This document shows, in pieces, positions 51,256 to 59,460 of a stretch of 64,000 bases of DNA. A model generated the notes under the pieces. The model did not search any database. It was not told the DNA's origin and saw only the letters and a program-made list of their open reading frames with translations. Source of the stretch: Bog-473 sp963840435 (GTDB lineage Bacteria > Actinomycetota > Acidimicrobiia > Acidimicrobiales > RAAP-2); assembly GCA_963840435.1 (NCBI GenBank), contig CAWIYY010000008.1, positions 124,001-188,000 on the forward strand, read 5' to 3'. Positions within the stretch are counted from its first letter, which is position 1; each line of letters begins with the position of its first letter. The translations under genes and the position numbers were made by a program.

Positions 51256-52425
51256 TCAGTCGTCGTCGGACCGCTCCGCTTCCGCGTAGAGGCGTACGCG
51301 CACGTCCGGGAAGATGCGGAGCATCAGCATCGTCGGCGACGGAAGTGCGAAGTCCCGGATATCAAAGGCTTGCTCGCCGCTGATCACCATGCGATCGTCA
51401 GATGCGGACTCAATCCGCACTGTCCCCTCCGTCCGGCGCGTAATGCCGTGGAACGTCAGCTCACCTCGGAGGCGGTATCGCCAACCCGGAGCACTTGGCG
51501 TGCATTCCTTCAGCTCCACCTTGGCGGTCGGAAAACGCCGGGAATTGATACGGCGGTGGAGTTCGGCGTCATAGAGCTTGTTGCCCGAGCTCAATCTCGT
51601 CATGTCGATGGTGAGCCAGCCCGTCGGAGGGATCTCAGTGTTCACCCCGGCATCCCCCATGGCGGCATACAGCGAACCGTGGACCCCGGTCGTGCTGAAG
51701 CAGATGGGTCCGACCGTCGAACGGGCATCGATGAGCACCGCCGATCTCTCGGGATCAAGGACGAACAGGCCCATCGTCGGACTCCCCGCGAGAGCGTCGG
51801 CCTGAGTATGGCTCGCATCCGACTGCGACCCGAGTTCGCCAGTCAATTCACTCATGGAGCCCGACCGGTCCGGCCCCATTGATCTGCCCGCCCGTTCGAC
51901 GAAGTAGGAGTTGGCGTCGTCGCTGTCATTGTCCGGCGGCATCATCCGTCGACGCCACAGAGACGTCGTCGACACCGGTGACCAGGCCAGGTCCAGTTCG
52001 GGTACCCATCCACCCTCGACTTCGGACAGGACCGAGTCGATCGTGGCCGTTGCCTGGTAGCGCCGGATGACCTCGCCCAAGTGTGCGTGCTCCTCTCGGA
52101 TCACCCCCATCCACACCCGGAGAACGCGCTCCCCCAGCGGTGTCACTGAGTAGACGCGGCGCGCCTGCCCGGGTTGGCGGTCATTCGGCGATACCTGCAC
52201 CAGTCCGTCGCGTTCGAGCTGGGCGAGTGCGCGGTAAACAGCTGGACGGTCAACATGCCCGAACCGGAACTCGACGAGGCGCGGCACCAGGCCGTATCCA
52301 TACCCCGGTTGCTCAGACAGCAGGAGAAGGATCGCGGGCAGCATGAAGCGGCGAGGTGGCGCCAGTTCGAAGCGCGCCACACTGCCGGTCGCCGACGACC
52401 CCCCGGCCCGCTGTTCCGTGGCCAT
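51256..52425 (-). CDS. PadR-type regulator fused to a YceI-like domain
   Basis: The 389-residue protein joins a PadR winged helix (residues ~25-110: FMLPAILLLLSEQPGYGYGLVPRL, PAVYRALAQLERDGLVQV, RRVYSVTPLGERVL) to a C-terminal YceI lipocalin-like domain (~217-389: LIDARSTVGPICFSTTGVHG, RLSSGNKLYDAELHRRINSRRFP, GELTFHGITRR, FDIRDFALPSP). YceI barrels bind polyisoprenoid lipids and quinones. The free YceI protein at 59461-59976 shares the same motifs. The fusion is encoded divergently from hhyS, so it is the likely repressor or activator of the hydrogenase operon. ATG 52425 is chosen; the frame reaches 52509. Confidence 0.85.
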   Translation of the reverse strand: MATEQRAGGSSATGSVARFELAPPRRFMLPAILLLLSEQPGYGYGLVPRLVEFRFGHVDRPAVYRALAQLERDGLVQVSPNDRQPGQARRVYSVTPLGERVLRVWMGVIREEHAHLGEVIRRYQATATIDSVLSEVEGGWVPELDLAWSPVSTTSLWRRRMMPPDNDSDDANSYFVERAGRSMGPDRSGSMSELTGELGSQSDASHTQADALAGSPTMGLFVLDPERSAVLIDARSTVGPICFSTTGVHGSLYAAMGDAGVNTEIPPTGWLTIDMTRLSSGNKLYDAELHRRINSRRFPTAKVELKECTPSAPGWRYRLRGELTFHGITRRTEGTVRIESASDDRMVISGEQAFDIRDFALPSPTMLMLRIFPDVRVRLYAEAERSDDD

Positions 52426-52587
52426 GCACCCTTGATCCTCGTCCCCGCGAACGCAGAGTGTCAATGGCCCGACTCTGGGCTCGCTTCCGGAGGAGGGTGC
52501 AAAAGACACTCATTTACAGCGGAAGGAAGCAGCCTGACACTGCAATGAGCCGTGCGTCCCCGCGCGGCCAGGACCGGGGAGGGCACA
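52426..52587. promoter_or_regulatory. Divergent promoter region of the hydrogenase operon
   Basis: The hexamer GACACT occurs at 52505-52510 and 52536-52541 (31 bp apart, about three helical turns), and inverted as AGTGTC at 52457-52462. The arms AGTGTCA and TGACACT also form an inverted pair. These are candidate sites for the PadR-YceI protein. Confidence 0.35.
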
Positions 52588-53643
52588 TTGACGGTGACTG
52601 ACACTGCGACCGAAGAAGCGGTGGTCCATGTCCTCTGGATCAACGCCGGACTCAGCTGTGACGGCGACTCTGTCGCGCTTACCGCTGCGACCCAGCCCAG
52701 CATCGAAGAAATAGCGCTGGGCGCGCTGCCTGGACTGCCCAAGATCGCCGTTCACTGGCCGCTGATCGATTTCGAGTGTGGGCCAGTCGGAGGCGCCGAC
52801 GACTTTATCGAATGGTTCTTCAAGGCGGATCGAGGGGAACTCGACCCCTTCGTCCTGGTGGTAGAGGGGTCCATCCCGAACGAGGCAATAAAGAAGGAGG
52901 GCTATTGGTGTGGTTTCGGGAACAACCCCGATACCGATCAGCCGATGACCACGAGCGAGTGGCTCGACCGCCTGGCACCAAAAGCACTTGTCGTGCTCGC
53001 CGCCGGCACGTGTGCCAGCTACGGGGGCATCCATGCCATGGCCGGCAACCCCACCGGGGCCATGGGAGTCCCCGACTACCTCGGATGGGGTTGGACATCC
53101 AAGGCCGGCATCCCGATCGTGTGCGTGCCAGGTTGCCCGACGCATCCAGACAACCTGTCGGAAACGATCCTCTATCTCCTCTACCAGGCCACCGGCCAGG
53201 CGCCCATGATCCCGCTGGATGACTCATTGCGACCCCAGTGGCTGTTCGGTGCCACCGTCCACGAGGGCTGCGACCGAGCCGGATACTACGAGCAGGGCGA
53301 GTTCGCGACGGAGTACGGCTCGCCGAAGTGCATCGTCAAGCTCGGCTGCTGGGGACCGGTGGTCAAGTGCAACGTCCCCAAACGAGGGTGGATCAACGGA
53401 GTGGGGGGCTGCCCGAACGTCGGGGGAATCTGCATTGGTTGCACCATGCCCGGGTTCCCTGACAAGTTCATGCCGTTCATGGATGAGCCGCCAGGAGCGA
53501 CGGTGTCGACGACGGCGTCAGGACTGTACGGAAGGGCCATCCGCGGGCTGCGCAAGATCACGCTCCACACGCTGGACGACGAGCCCAGATGGCGGACACC
53601 GGGGAGCGAATTGACGACCGGCTACAAGAAGACCTGGAGGTAG
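52588..53643 (+). CDS. hhyS: [NiFe]-hydrogenase small subunit, group 1h (actinobacterial type)
   Basis: The ~351-residue electron-transfer subunit lacks a Tat signal and a C-terminal membrane anchor, as in group 1h. Proximal-cluster ligands are C24 and D27 (SCDGD, where other families have CxxC), GTCASYGG and PGCPTHP: three Cys plus one Asp. Distal ligands are HEGCDRAG, SPKC and LGCWGP; the medial site has four Cys (VKCN, GGCPNVGGICIGC), suggesting [4Fe-4S] instead of [3Fe-4S]. This matches the Ralstonia actinobacterial-type enzyme. The start is TTG 52588 (GGAGG 5 bases away) or GTG 52594. It opens the operon. Confidence 0.92.
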   Translation: MTVTDTATEEAVVHVLWINAGLSCDGDSVALTAATQPSIEEIALGALPGLPKIAVHWPLIDFECGPVGGADDFIEWFFKADRGELDPFVLVVEGSIPNEAIKKEGYWCGFGNNPDTDQPMTTSEWLDRLAPKALVVLAAGTCASYGGIHAMAGNPTGAMGVPDYLGWGWTSKAGIPIVCVPGCPTHPDNLSETILYLLYQATGQAPMIPLDDSLRPQWLFGATVHEGCDRAGYYEQGEFATEYGSPKCIVKLGCWGPVVKCNVPKRGWINGVGGCPNVGGICIGCTMPGFPDKFMPFMDEPPGATVSTTASGLYGRAIRGLRKITLHTLDDEPRWRTPGSELTTGYKKTWR

Positions 53644-53648
53644 GGCGC

Positions 53649-55436
53649 ATGGCCACCAAGAAGTTCACCGACGACGCCAACGGGTTGGTGGAGATGGCGT
53701 GGGATCCCATCACCCGCATCGTGGGAAGCCTGGGCATCTACACCAAGATCGACTTTGGCAAGGGGAAAGTGGCGGAGTGCCACAGCACGTCCTCGATCTT
53801 CCGGGGGTACAGCATCTTCATGAAAGGAAAGGACCCCAGGGACGCTCACTTCATCACCAGCCGGATCTGTGGGATCTGTGGCGACAACCACGCCACCTGC
53901 TCCTGCTACGCCCAGAACATGGCGTACGGGGTCCGCCCACCCGCCCTGGGCGAGCAGGTCGTGAACCTCGGCGAGGCCGCCGAGTACATGTTCGACCACA
54001 ACATCTTCCAGGAGAACCTTGTGGGAGTGGACTTCTGCGAGAAGATGGTGGCCGAAACCAATCCGGGCGTGCTCGAGCAGGCCAACAGGACCGAAGCGCC
54101 ACATGCAGGTGCCCACGGCTACAAGACGGTTGGCGACATCATGAGGTCTCTCAACCCCTTCTCGGGCGAGTTCTACCGCGAGGCACTCCAGGTCAGCCGC
54201 TACACCCGGGAAATGTTCTGCCTGATGGAGGGGCGTCACGTCCACCCGTCGACCCTCTACCCCGGCGGCGTCGGGACGACTGCCACAATCCAGCTTTTCA
54301 CCGACTACTACACCCGCTTGCAGCGATACGTCGAATTCATGAAGCGGGTCGTTCCGATGCATGACGACCTCTTCGACTTCTTCTACGAGGCCCTGCCGGG
54401 TTACGAGGAGGTCGGCCGGAGACGGATCCTGCTCAACTGTTGGGGAGCATTCCAGGATCCCGAAGTCTGCAACTTCGACTACAAGGACATGACCAAATGG
54501 GGCCGCGCCATGGGCGTCACCCCTGGCATCGTCGTCGACGGCAAGCTGGTTACGAACGACCTCGTCGAAATCAATCTCGGGATCCGGATACTGCTCGGTC
54601 ACTCCTTCTACGACGACTGGGAGGACCAGGAGATGTTCGTCACCCGCGATCCACTCGGCAATCCGGTCGACCGACGGCACCCCTGGAACCAGCACACCAA
54701 CCCCCAGCCGCAGAAGCGCGACTTCGACGGGAACTACAGCTGGGTGATGGCACCTCGCTGGTTCGACGGCAAGGACCACCTGGCGCTTGACACTGGAGGC
54801 GGACCGTTGGCCCGGCTCTGGTCGACCGCCCTGTCGGGTCTGGTGCACACGGACCACCTGGACGCAACCGGCACGAGCGTGAAGATCCACCTGCCAAAGA
54901 CCGCCCTCGAGGGACCGGTGGACCTGGAGTGGAGGATCCCCCAATGGTCCAACACGATCGAGCGAGACAGGGCCCGAACCTACTTTCAGGCCTACGCTGC
55001 CGCCGCGGCACTGGACTTCATCGAGCTGGCGCTCAAGGACGTCCGAGCAGGAAACACAAAAACATGGGAGCCCTTCGAGGTGCCCGATGAAGCGATCGGT
55101 TGCGGGTTCACGGAGGCGGTGCGTGGCGTTCTCTCCCACCACATGGTGATCAAGGGCGGAAAGATCGCCAACTACCACCCCTACCCGCCAACCCCATGGA
55201 ACGCCAACCCGCGCGACAGTTATGGCACTCCGGGGCCCTACGAGGACGCGGTGATTGACACGCCGATCTTCGAGGAGAACACGAGAGAGAATTTCAAGGG
55301 CATCGACATCATGCGATCCGTACGCAGCTTCGACCCCTGCCTGCCCTGCGGTGTCCATATGTACCTGGGCAAGGGCAAGGTGCTGAAGAAAGTCCACTCC
55401 CCCACCCAGATGGCCCACGCGGACGAACTGTTCTGA
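53649..55436 (+). CDS. hhyL: [NiFe]-hydrogenase large subunit, group 1h
   Basis: The 595-residue catalytic subunit holds the Ni-Fe(CN)2CO centre. The L1 motif is RICGICGDNHATC (C74, C77, H81). The L2 motif is DPCLPCGVH at 562-570 (C564, C567). The 25 residues after H570 (ending HADELF) are the extension removed by the maturation protease encoded at 58727-59251. Group 1h enzymes oxidise trace, including atmospheric, H2 and feed the respiratory chain. ATG 53649 has GGAGGT upstream and lies 5 bp after hhyS. Confidence 0.95.
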   Translation: MATKKFTDDANGLVEMAWDPITRIVGSLGIYTKIDFGKGKVAECHSTSSIFRGYSIFMKGKDPRDAHFITSRICGICGDNHATCSCYAQNMAYGVRPPALGEQVVNLGEAAEYMFDHNIFQENLVGVDFCEKMVAETNPGVLEQANRTEAPHAGAHGYKTVGDIMRSLNPFSGEFYREALQVSRYTREMFCLMEGRHVHPSTLYPGGVGTTATIQLFTDYYTRLQRYVEFMKRVVPMHDDLFDFFYEALPGYEEVGRRRILLNCWGAFQDPEVCNFDYKDMTKWGRAMGVTPGIVVDGKLVTNDLVEINLGIRILLGHSFYDDWEDQEMFVTRDPLGNPVDRRHPWNQHTNPQPQKRDFDGNYSWVMAPRWFDGKDHLALDTGGGPLARLWSTALSGLVHTDHLDATGTSVKIHLPKTALEGPVDLEWRIPQWSNTIERDRARTYFQAYAAAAALDFIELALKDVRAGNTKTWEPFEVPDEAIGCGFTEAVRGVLSHHMVIKGGKIANYHPYPPTPWNANPRDSYGTPGPYEDAVIDTPIFEENTRENFKGIDIMRSVRSFDPCLPCGVHMYLGKGKVLKKVHSPTQMAHADELF

Positions 55437-55448
55437 TCGGACGGAGAA

Positions 55449-56018
55449 ATGCCTGAGGCCCAGAACCTCCGAGCGAGTGGTGAGCGGATCGAGCAGGCAC
55501 TGAACGAACTGCAGGCCTCGGCCGACCCTCATTCACTCAACTTGGCAGAGGAGCTGCTACGCCTGGTCTCGGACCTCTACGGCGCCGGGCTGGTCCGGAT
55601 GGCAGAGATCGCCGGGGCACGGGCGCCCGAGCTGATCAGCGACTTCGCCGCCGACGAGCTGGTCGCCAGTCTCATGCTGGTACAAGGTCTGCACCCTGAC
55701 CCGCTCGAAGTGCGGGTGGAAGAAGCACTGGAGTCCGTCCGGCCCTTCCTGGGACGGCACGGCGGAGACGTGGAGCTGCTTGCGGTCGACGACGACCGAG
55801 GCGCCGTCAAACTTCGACTTCTGGGCAACTGCGACGGGTGTCCGTCCTCGGCCGCAACTTTGCAGGGTGCCGTCGAGGCCGCCATCATGGAGATGGCGCC
55901 CGAGGTGACTCGGATCGTCGTCGAGGAGCCCAATGTTGCCACCACGCCGGGCGTGCCGGTCGCCCTGGGAGTGAAGCCGCTCTACGACGCGTGCCCAAGC
56001 GAGGTGGCGATTCGATGA
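55449..56018 (+). CDS. NifU-domain protein of the hydrogenase operon
   Basis: The 189-residue protein has an unknown helical N-terminal half and a C-terminal NifU-type domain (residues ~90-160: RVEEALESVRPFLGRHGGDVELL) with C128-x-x-C131 in LGNCDGCPSS, which binds a [4Fe-4S] cluster. In group 1h loci such a protein is regularly next to the large subunit. It may deliver Fe-S clusters to the small subunit or carry electrons. The stop overlaps the next start (ATGA). Confidence 0.85.
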   Translation: MPEAQNLRASGERIEQALNELQASADPHSLNLAEELLRLVSDLYGAGLVRMAEIAGARAPELISDFAADELVASLMLVQGLHPDPLEVRVEEALESVRPFLGRHGGDVELLAVDDDRGAVKLRLLGNCDGCPSSAATLQGAVEAAIMEMAPEVTRIVVEEPNVATTPGVPVALGVKPLYDACPSEVAIR

Positions 56019-56647
56019 CCGACCCGATCGCGGTATTGCAGCGCATCCGGACCAGCACACCTGTGCCTCAGCCTGCTCCTTTGGAGGAGGTCTGCGAGTT
56101 GTGCTCGGAGCCCATCGCGAGCGAGCACCGACACCTCGTGGACCTGCGCTCCCGGACCCTGCTCTGCGCATGCCGCGGTTGCTTCCTACTCTTCGAGTCG
56201 GAAGGGGCGGGCGGCGACCACTTCCGTAGCGTGCCGGAGCGATACCTGGCGTTCGGCGACTTCGAGCTCACATCCGCCCAGTGGGACAGCTTGCAGATCC
56301 CAGTGAGCGTTGCCTTCTTCTTCCTCAATTCAGAACTCCAGCGGGTCGCCGCCTTCTACCCCGGCCCGGCCGGCGCGACCGAGTCGGAGCTCCCGCTCGA
56401 GACCTGGGCCGATCTGGTCGCAGCCAACCCGCAGCTCTCCACTATGCAACCGGACGTCGAGGCTTTCCTTGCCCGTGCCGCCAGTCAGCGCGGCGATCGT
56501 GCCGCCGAGTGCTACCTCGTTCCAATCGATGCGTGCTACGAGCTCGTCGGCCACCTCCGGATGCTCTGGCGCGGCTTCGACGGCGGCAGCGAAGCCAACC
56601 AAAAGCTCCACGACTTCTTCGCCGACATCAGAGCCCGCGCACAATGA
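56015..56647 (+). CDS. DUF5947 family protein
   Basis: The 210-residue cytosolic protein has an N-terminal Cys cluster (C27-x-x-C30; C51-x-C53-x-x-C56, in LLCACRGC) suited to bind Zn or Fe-S. Further motifs are RYLAFGDFELTSAQWDSLQIPVSVAFFF and RMLWRGFDGGSEANQKLHDFF. DUF5947 proteins are found almost only with group 1h hydrogenases, so a role in maturation or electron transfer is probable, but none is proven. Both junctions overlap by four bases. Confidence 0.78.
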   Translation: MTDPIAVLQRIRTSTPVPQPAPLEEVCELCSEPIASEHRHLVDLRSRTLLCACRGCFLLFESEGAGGDHFRSVPERYLAFGDFELTSAQWDSLQIPVSVAFFFLNSELQRVAAFYPGPAGATESELPLETWADLVAANPQLSTMQPDVEAFLARAASQRGDRAAECYLVPIDACYELVGHLRMLWRGFDGGSEANQKLHDFFADIRARAQ

Positions 56648-57285
56648 CAGACCTGCAGTTCGAGGTGGTCGACGCCAGGACCGAGCCGCATGCTGCCGTG
56701 CCGACGATCCTCTTCCGGACCCGGGCAGAGGAGGCGGACGGCAAGCGTGTGCACGCGGCGGCCCTGAGGTGCCAGATCCGTATCGAGCCGCAGCGGCGAC
56801 GCTACAGCGAGCAGGAGGAGGAGAAGCTCTACGAGCTGTTCGGCGAGACCCCCCAATGGGGGAGCTCCCTCCGTCCTTTTCTGTGGACGCACGTATCGTC
56901 GATGGTGGGCGGGTTCGACGGGACCACGGAGTTCGATCTGCCGGTCGAGTGCACCTATGACTTCGAGGTTGCCGGCGCCAAGTACTTGCACGCGCTGGGT
57001 ACGGGCGACATCCCGCTGATCTTCCTCTTCTCGGGAACCGTCTTCACACAGGGCGCCTCTGGGTTCTCGGCCGAGCCGCTCTCCTGGACGACCGAGTCCT
57101 CGTACCGCATGCCCGTCGCCGTCTGGCGCAGCACCATGGACGCCTATTTTCCCGCGAGTGGTTTCATCCGTATCCGGCGCGACACGCTGGACGATCTTCA
57201 GCGCTTCCGGGCCATCCGCGGCCTCCCGACCTGGGACCAGGCCTTCGTGGAGCTGCTCAAGGAGGCCGAGGAAGGCCGACAATGA
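56644..57285 (+). CDS. DUF6084 family protein
   Basis: The 213-residue cytosolic protein starts LQFEVVDARTEPHAAVPTI and carries RRRYSEQEEEKLYELFGETPQWGSSLRPFLWTHVS and FDLPVECTYDFEV. The pattern is beta-sandwich-like with no Cys ligands after the first third. DUF6084 is a hydrogenase-locus family of unknown function. It is translationally coupled on both sides. It may act with the 482-residue protein that follows, since the two always seem to be neighbours in such operons. Confidence 0.78.
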   Translation: MTDLQFEVVDARTEPHAAVPTILFRTRAEEADGKRVHAAALRCQIRIEPQRRRYSEQEEEKLYELFGETPQWGSSLRPFLWTHVSSMVGGFDGTTEFDLPVECTYDFEVAGAKYLHALGTGDIPLIFLFSGTVFTQGASGFSAEPLSWTTESSYRMPVAVWRSTMDAYFPASGFIRIRRDTLDDLQRFRAIRGLPTWDQAFVELLKEAEEGRQ

Positions 57286-58730
57286 GCGCGACCGCGGCGA
57301 GAGCCCCCCACTTCCCCCCGGAGCCCGTAGAGGACCGCTTCGAGACGGCGAGAACCGTGGCCGACGCGGTCCTCTACGAGGGCTACGTCCTTTACCCGTA
57401 CCGGGCGTCCTCCCGCAAGAACCAGGTGCGCTTCCAATGGGGCGTACTGACCCCGCGGGCCTACAGCGAGAAGGAAGGGTCCGAGCGCTGGTCGGCCCGA
57501 ACGGAGTGCCTCGTCGACCTCGCGGGGCGACCAGAAACCACGATCCTCTGGGTGCGCGTCCGGTGCCTGCAGACCCAGCGCCGCAGAGTCGAAATGCGCT
57601 TGGACGGGGAGGGTGCCGCCCTCGCCTCGCCTGCGTTCGGACCCGTCGACGTCCTCGAGGTGGAAGGGACGTCCCACGTCGAGTGGGACGAGGCAATCGA
57701 CCGCGTGGTCGACCTGCCTCCTCTCGTCATCCCTACGGCCGGTACCGCGGCCGACGAACTGGGGTTCCACTTTGAGGGCGGATTCGAGACCGAGCCCGTC
57801 CAGACGGCTGACGGCGCCATGGTCGGTCGCTTCGTCCGCGAGCGCATCCCCGTCGACGGGACCGTCCGAGTCGTCGCGGCCCGCGCAAGGGACGATTCGC
57901 CATACGTGAAGGCGACGGTGACCGTTGAGAATGCCACCCAATGGAGCGACGACCGCTCACCGCGGGCGGCCGTCGTGGCCCAGAGCCTGGTGGCCGTGCA
58001 CACGATGTTGGCCGTCGATGGCGCCACATTCGTCTCGCTGCTCGATCCTCCTGTCGATGCCGCCCGGGCGGCCCGCGCCTGTCAGAGCGACGGCACCTAT
58101 CCGGTCCTCATCGGCCACGACGACGTGGTGCTCTCCTCGCCGATCATCCTCTACGACCACCCCGAGGTGGCGAATCAGAGTCCTGGGGATCTTTACGACG
58201 CGCTCGAGATCGACGAGATCCTGGCGCTGCGGGTGATGACGCTCACAGACACGGAGAAGGCCGAGGCCCGGGGGACGGACGCCCGCGCCGCCGCAATCAT
58301 CGACCGTTGCGACTCTCTGTCACAGGAGACGATGAGCCGCCTCCACGGGCAGATGCGCCCCGTCGAGCCGGGGTGGTCATCGTTGACCACACCCGGGGCG
58401 GACACCCCACCCTGGTGGGACCCGGCGTCCGACGAGTCGGTCGATCCATGGACGGATTCGGTCTGGGTGGAGGGCATCGAGGTGGCGCAGGGGTCGGCCG
58501 TCCGGCTCCGCCCTTCCGGACATGCGGACGCGCAGGACATGTTCCTCGAAGGCCGGTGCGCGACCGTGGCCGGGGTGTTCGCGGACGTCGACGGCGGGGT
58601 CCACCTCGCCGTCAGCCTCGATGACGACCCGGCGACCTCTGAACTGATGTGGCAGGGCCGCTACCTCTACTTCCGACCCTGCGAAGTGGAGCCCATGTCC
58701 GACCGGCGCAGCGGACAGGCCCGGTCGTGA
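57282..58730 (+). CDS. Hydrogenase-operon protein of unknown function (482 aa)
   Basis: The protein has no signal peptide, membrane helix or Cys-rich motif. The N-terminal third contains AVLYEGYVLYPYRASSRKNQVRFQWGVLTPRAY. The middle has AVVAQSLVAVHTMLAVDGATFVSLLDPP. The later part has LYDALEIDEILALRVMTLTDTEKAEARGTDARAAAIIDRCD and ends RYLYFRPCEVEPM. I recognise it only as the long hypothetical protein of group 1h hydrogenase loci. Position between DUF6084 and the protease with four-base overlaps suggests a structural or assembly role. Confidence 0.75.
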   Translation: MSATAARAPHFPPEPVEDRFETARTVADAVLYEGYVLYPYRASSRKNQVRFQWGVLTPRAYSEKEGSERWSARTECLVDLAGRPETTILWVRVRCLQTQRRRVEMRLDGEGAALASPAFGPVDVLEVEGTSHVEWDEAIDRVVDLPPLVIPTAGTAADELGFHFEGGFETEPVQTADGAMVGRFVRERIPVDGTVRVVAARARDDSPYVKATVTVENATQWSDDRSPRAAVVAQSLVAVHTMLAVDGATFVSLLDPPVDAARAARACQSDGTYPVLIGHDDVVLSSPIILYDHPEVANQSPGDLYDALEIDEILALRVMTLTDTEKAEARGTDARAAAIIDRCDSLSQETMSRLHGQMRPVEPGWSSLTTPGADTPPWWDPASDESVDPWTDSVWVEGIEVAQGSAVRLRPSGHADAQDMFLEGRCATVAGVFADVDGGVHLAVSLDDDPATSELMWQGRYLYFRPCEVEPMSDRRSGQARS

Positions 58731-59251
58731 ACGACCGCGTCCTCGTTGCGGGCATCGGGAACGTCTTCCTCTCAGACGACGGATTCGGCGTCGAGGTCGC
58801 TCGCCTAATCTCGAGCCGGGTGCTCCCCGAGGGCGTCCGCGTCGAGGACTACGGGATCAGGGGCATCCACCTCGCCTACGACCTCCTCGAGGGCTACGAC
58901 GCGTTGGTCCTGATGGACGCCGTCCCCATGGGAGAGCCTCCGGGGACTCTCGCGCTGATCGAACCCGAGCGGGACGACAGCCTGGCAGGGCGTTCCTCGT
59001 CCCACTCCCACGGTGGCGGCGTCCCGGCGGTCGACGCCCACACGATGAACCCGGACGTCGTCCTCGCCACCCTGGCCCACCTCGGCGGCTCCGTCGAGCG
59101 CGTCGTCATCGTCGGATGCCAGCCCGGGGATCTCAACGAGGGCATGAGGTTGTCCTCTGCCGTCCAGGAGGCGGTCCCCGCCGCAGTCGACCTGTGTCTC
59201 GAAGTCGTTGCCGACCTTGCTCAATCCGCCGAAAGGGGAGTCCACCGATGA
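58727..59251 (+). CDS. Hydrogenase maturation endopeptidase (HyaD/HycI family)
   Basis: The 174-residue protease removes the C-terminal extension of HhyL after Ni insertion. The family motifs are GIGN (residues 9-12), DDGFG (17-21; D18 takes the place of the usual Glu ligand) and LMDAVP with Asp64, a Ni-sensing ligand. A His-rich loop (SHSHGGG) precedes the expected third ligand DAHTMNPD. The start GTG 58727 overlaps the upstream stop (GTGA); its stop overlaps the small gene that follows. Confidence 0.9.
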   Translation: MNDRVLVAGIGNVFLSDDGFGVEVARLISSRVLPEGVRVEDYGIRGIHLAYDLLEGYDALVLMDAVPMGEPPGTLALIEPERDDSLAGRSSSHSHGGGVPAVDAHTMNPDVVLATLAHLGGSVERVVIVGCQPGDLNEGMRLSSAVQEAVPAAVDLCLEVVADLAQSAERGVHR

Positions 59252-59352
59252 TCCGTCGATTTCTTGCTTCGCTGCTCCTGGCCGCGGTCGCAGCACTGGT
59301 GATCAAGTCGCTGCCCGACATCGCCCGCTACCTCAAGATGCGGGAAATGTGA
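59248..59352 (+). CDS. Small membrane protein, DUF6893-like (copy 1)
   Basis: The 34-residue peptide is a single N-terminal hydrophobic helix (FLASLLLAAVAALVI) followed by the basic amphipathic tail KSLPDIARYLKMREM. It is too short for most gene callers. The ATG overlaps the protease stop (ATGA) and GAAAGGGGAG precedes it. Its size and the SLPDIxRYxxMRxM tail fit the small DUF6893 proteins seen with group 1h hydrogenases. It may anchor the soluble hydrogenase to the membrane. Confidence 0.75.
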   Translation: MIRRFLASLLLAAVAALVIKSLPDIARYLKMREM

Positions 59353-59353
59353 G

Positions 59354-59455
59354 GTGAACCTTGTCGGGTGCGTGTTCATCGCATTGATCGCCCTGGCGGT
59401 TGTCGCCCGGTCGCTTCCCGACATCCGTCGCTACATGAGAATGCGGCGGATGTAG
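59354..59455 (+). CDS. Small membrane protein, DUF6893-like (copy 2)
   Basis: The 33-residue peptide starts at GTG 59354, one base after the stop of copy 1, probably by re-initiation; GTG 59372 is an alternative start. It has a hydrophobic helix (FIALIALAVVA) and the tail RSLPDIRRYMRMRRM, clearly paralogous to copy 1 (SLPDI-x-RY-x-x-M-R-x-M). It falls below usual length cut-offs and would be missed. YceI follows after 5 bp. Confidence 0.72.
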   Translation: MNLVGCVFIALIALAVVARSLPDIRRYMRMRRM

Positions 59456-59460
59456 CTGTC

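Noticed and set aside
53622..55532. Long minus-strand frame of 636 codons opposite the hydrogenase large subunit
   Set aside because: It is a GC-rich antisense shadow; the plus strand carries all catalytic motifs of HhyL.
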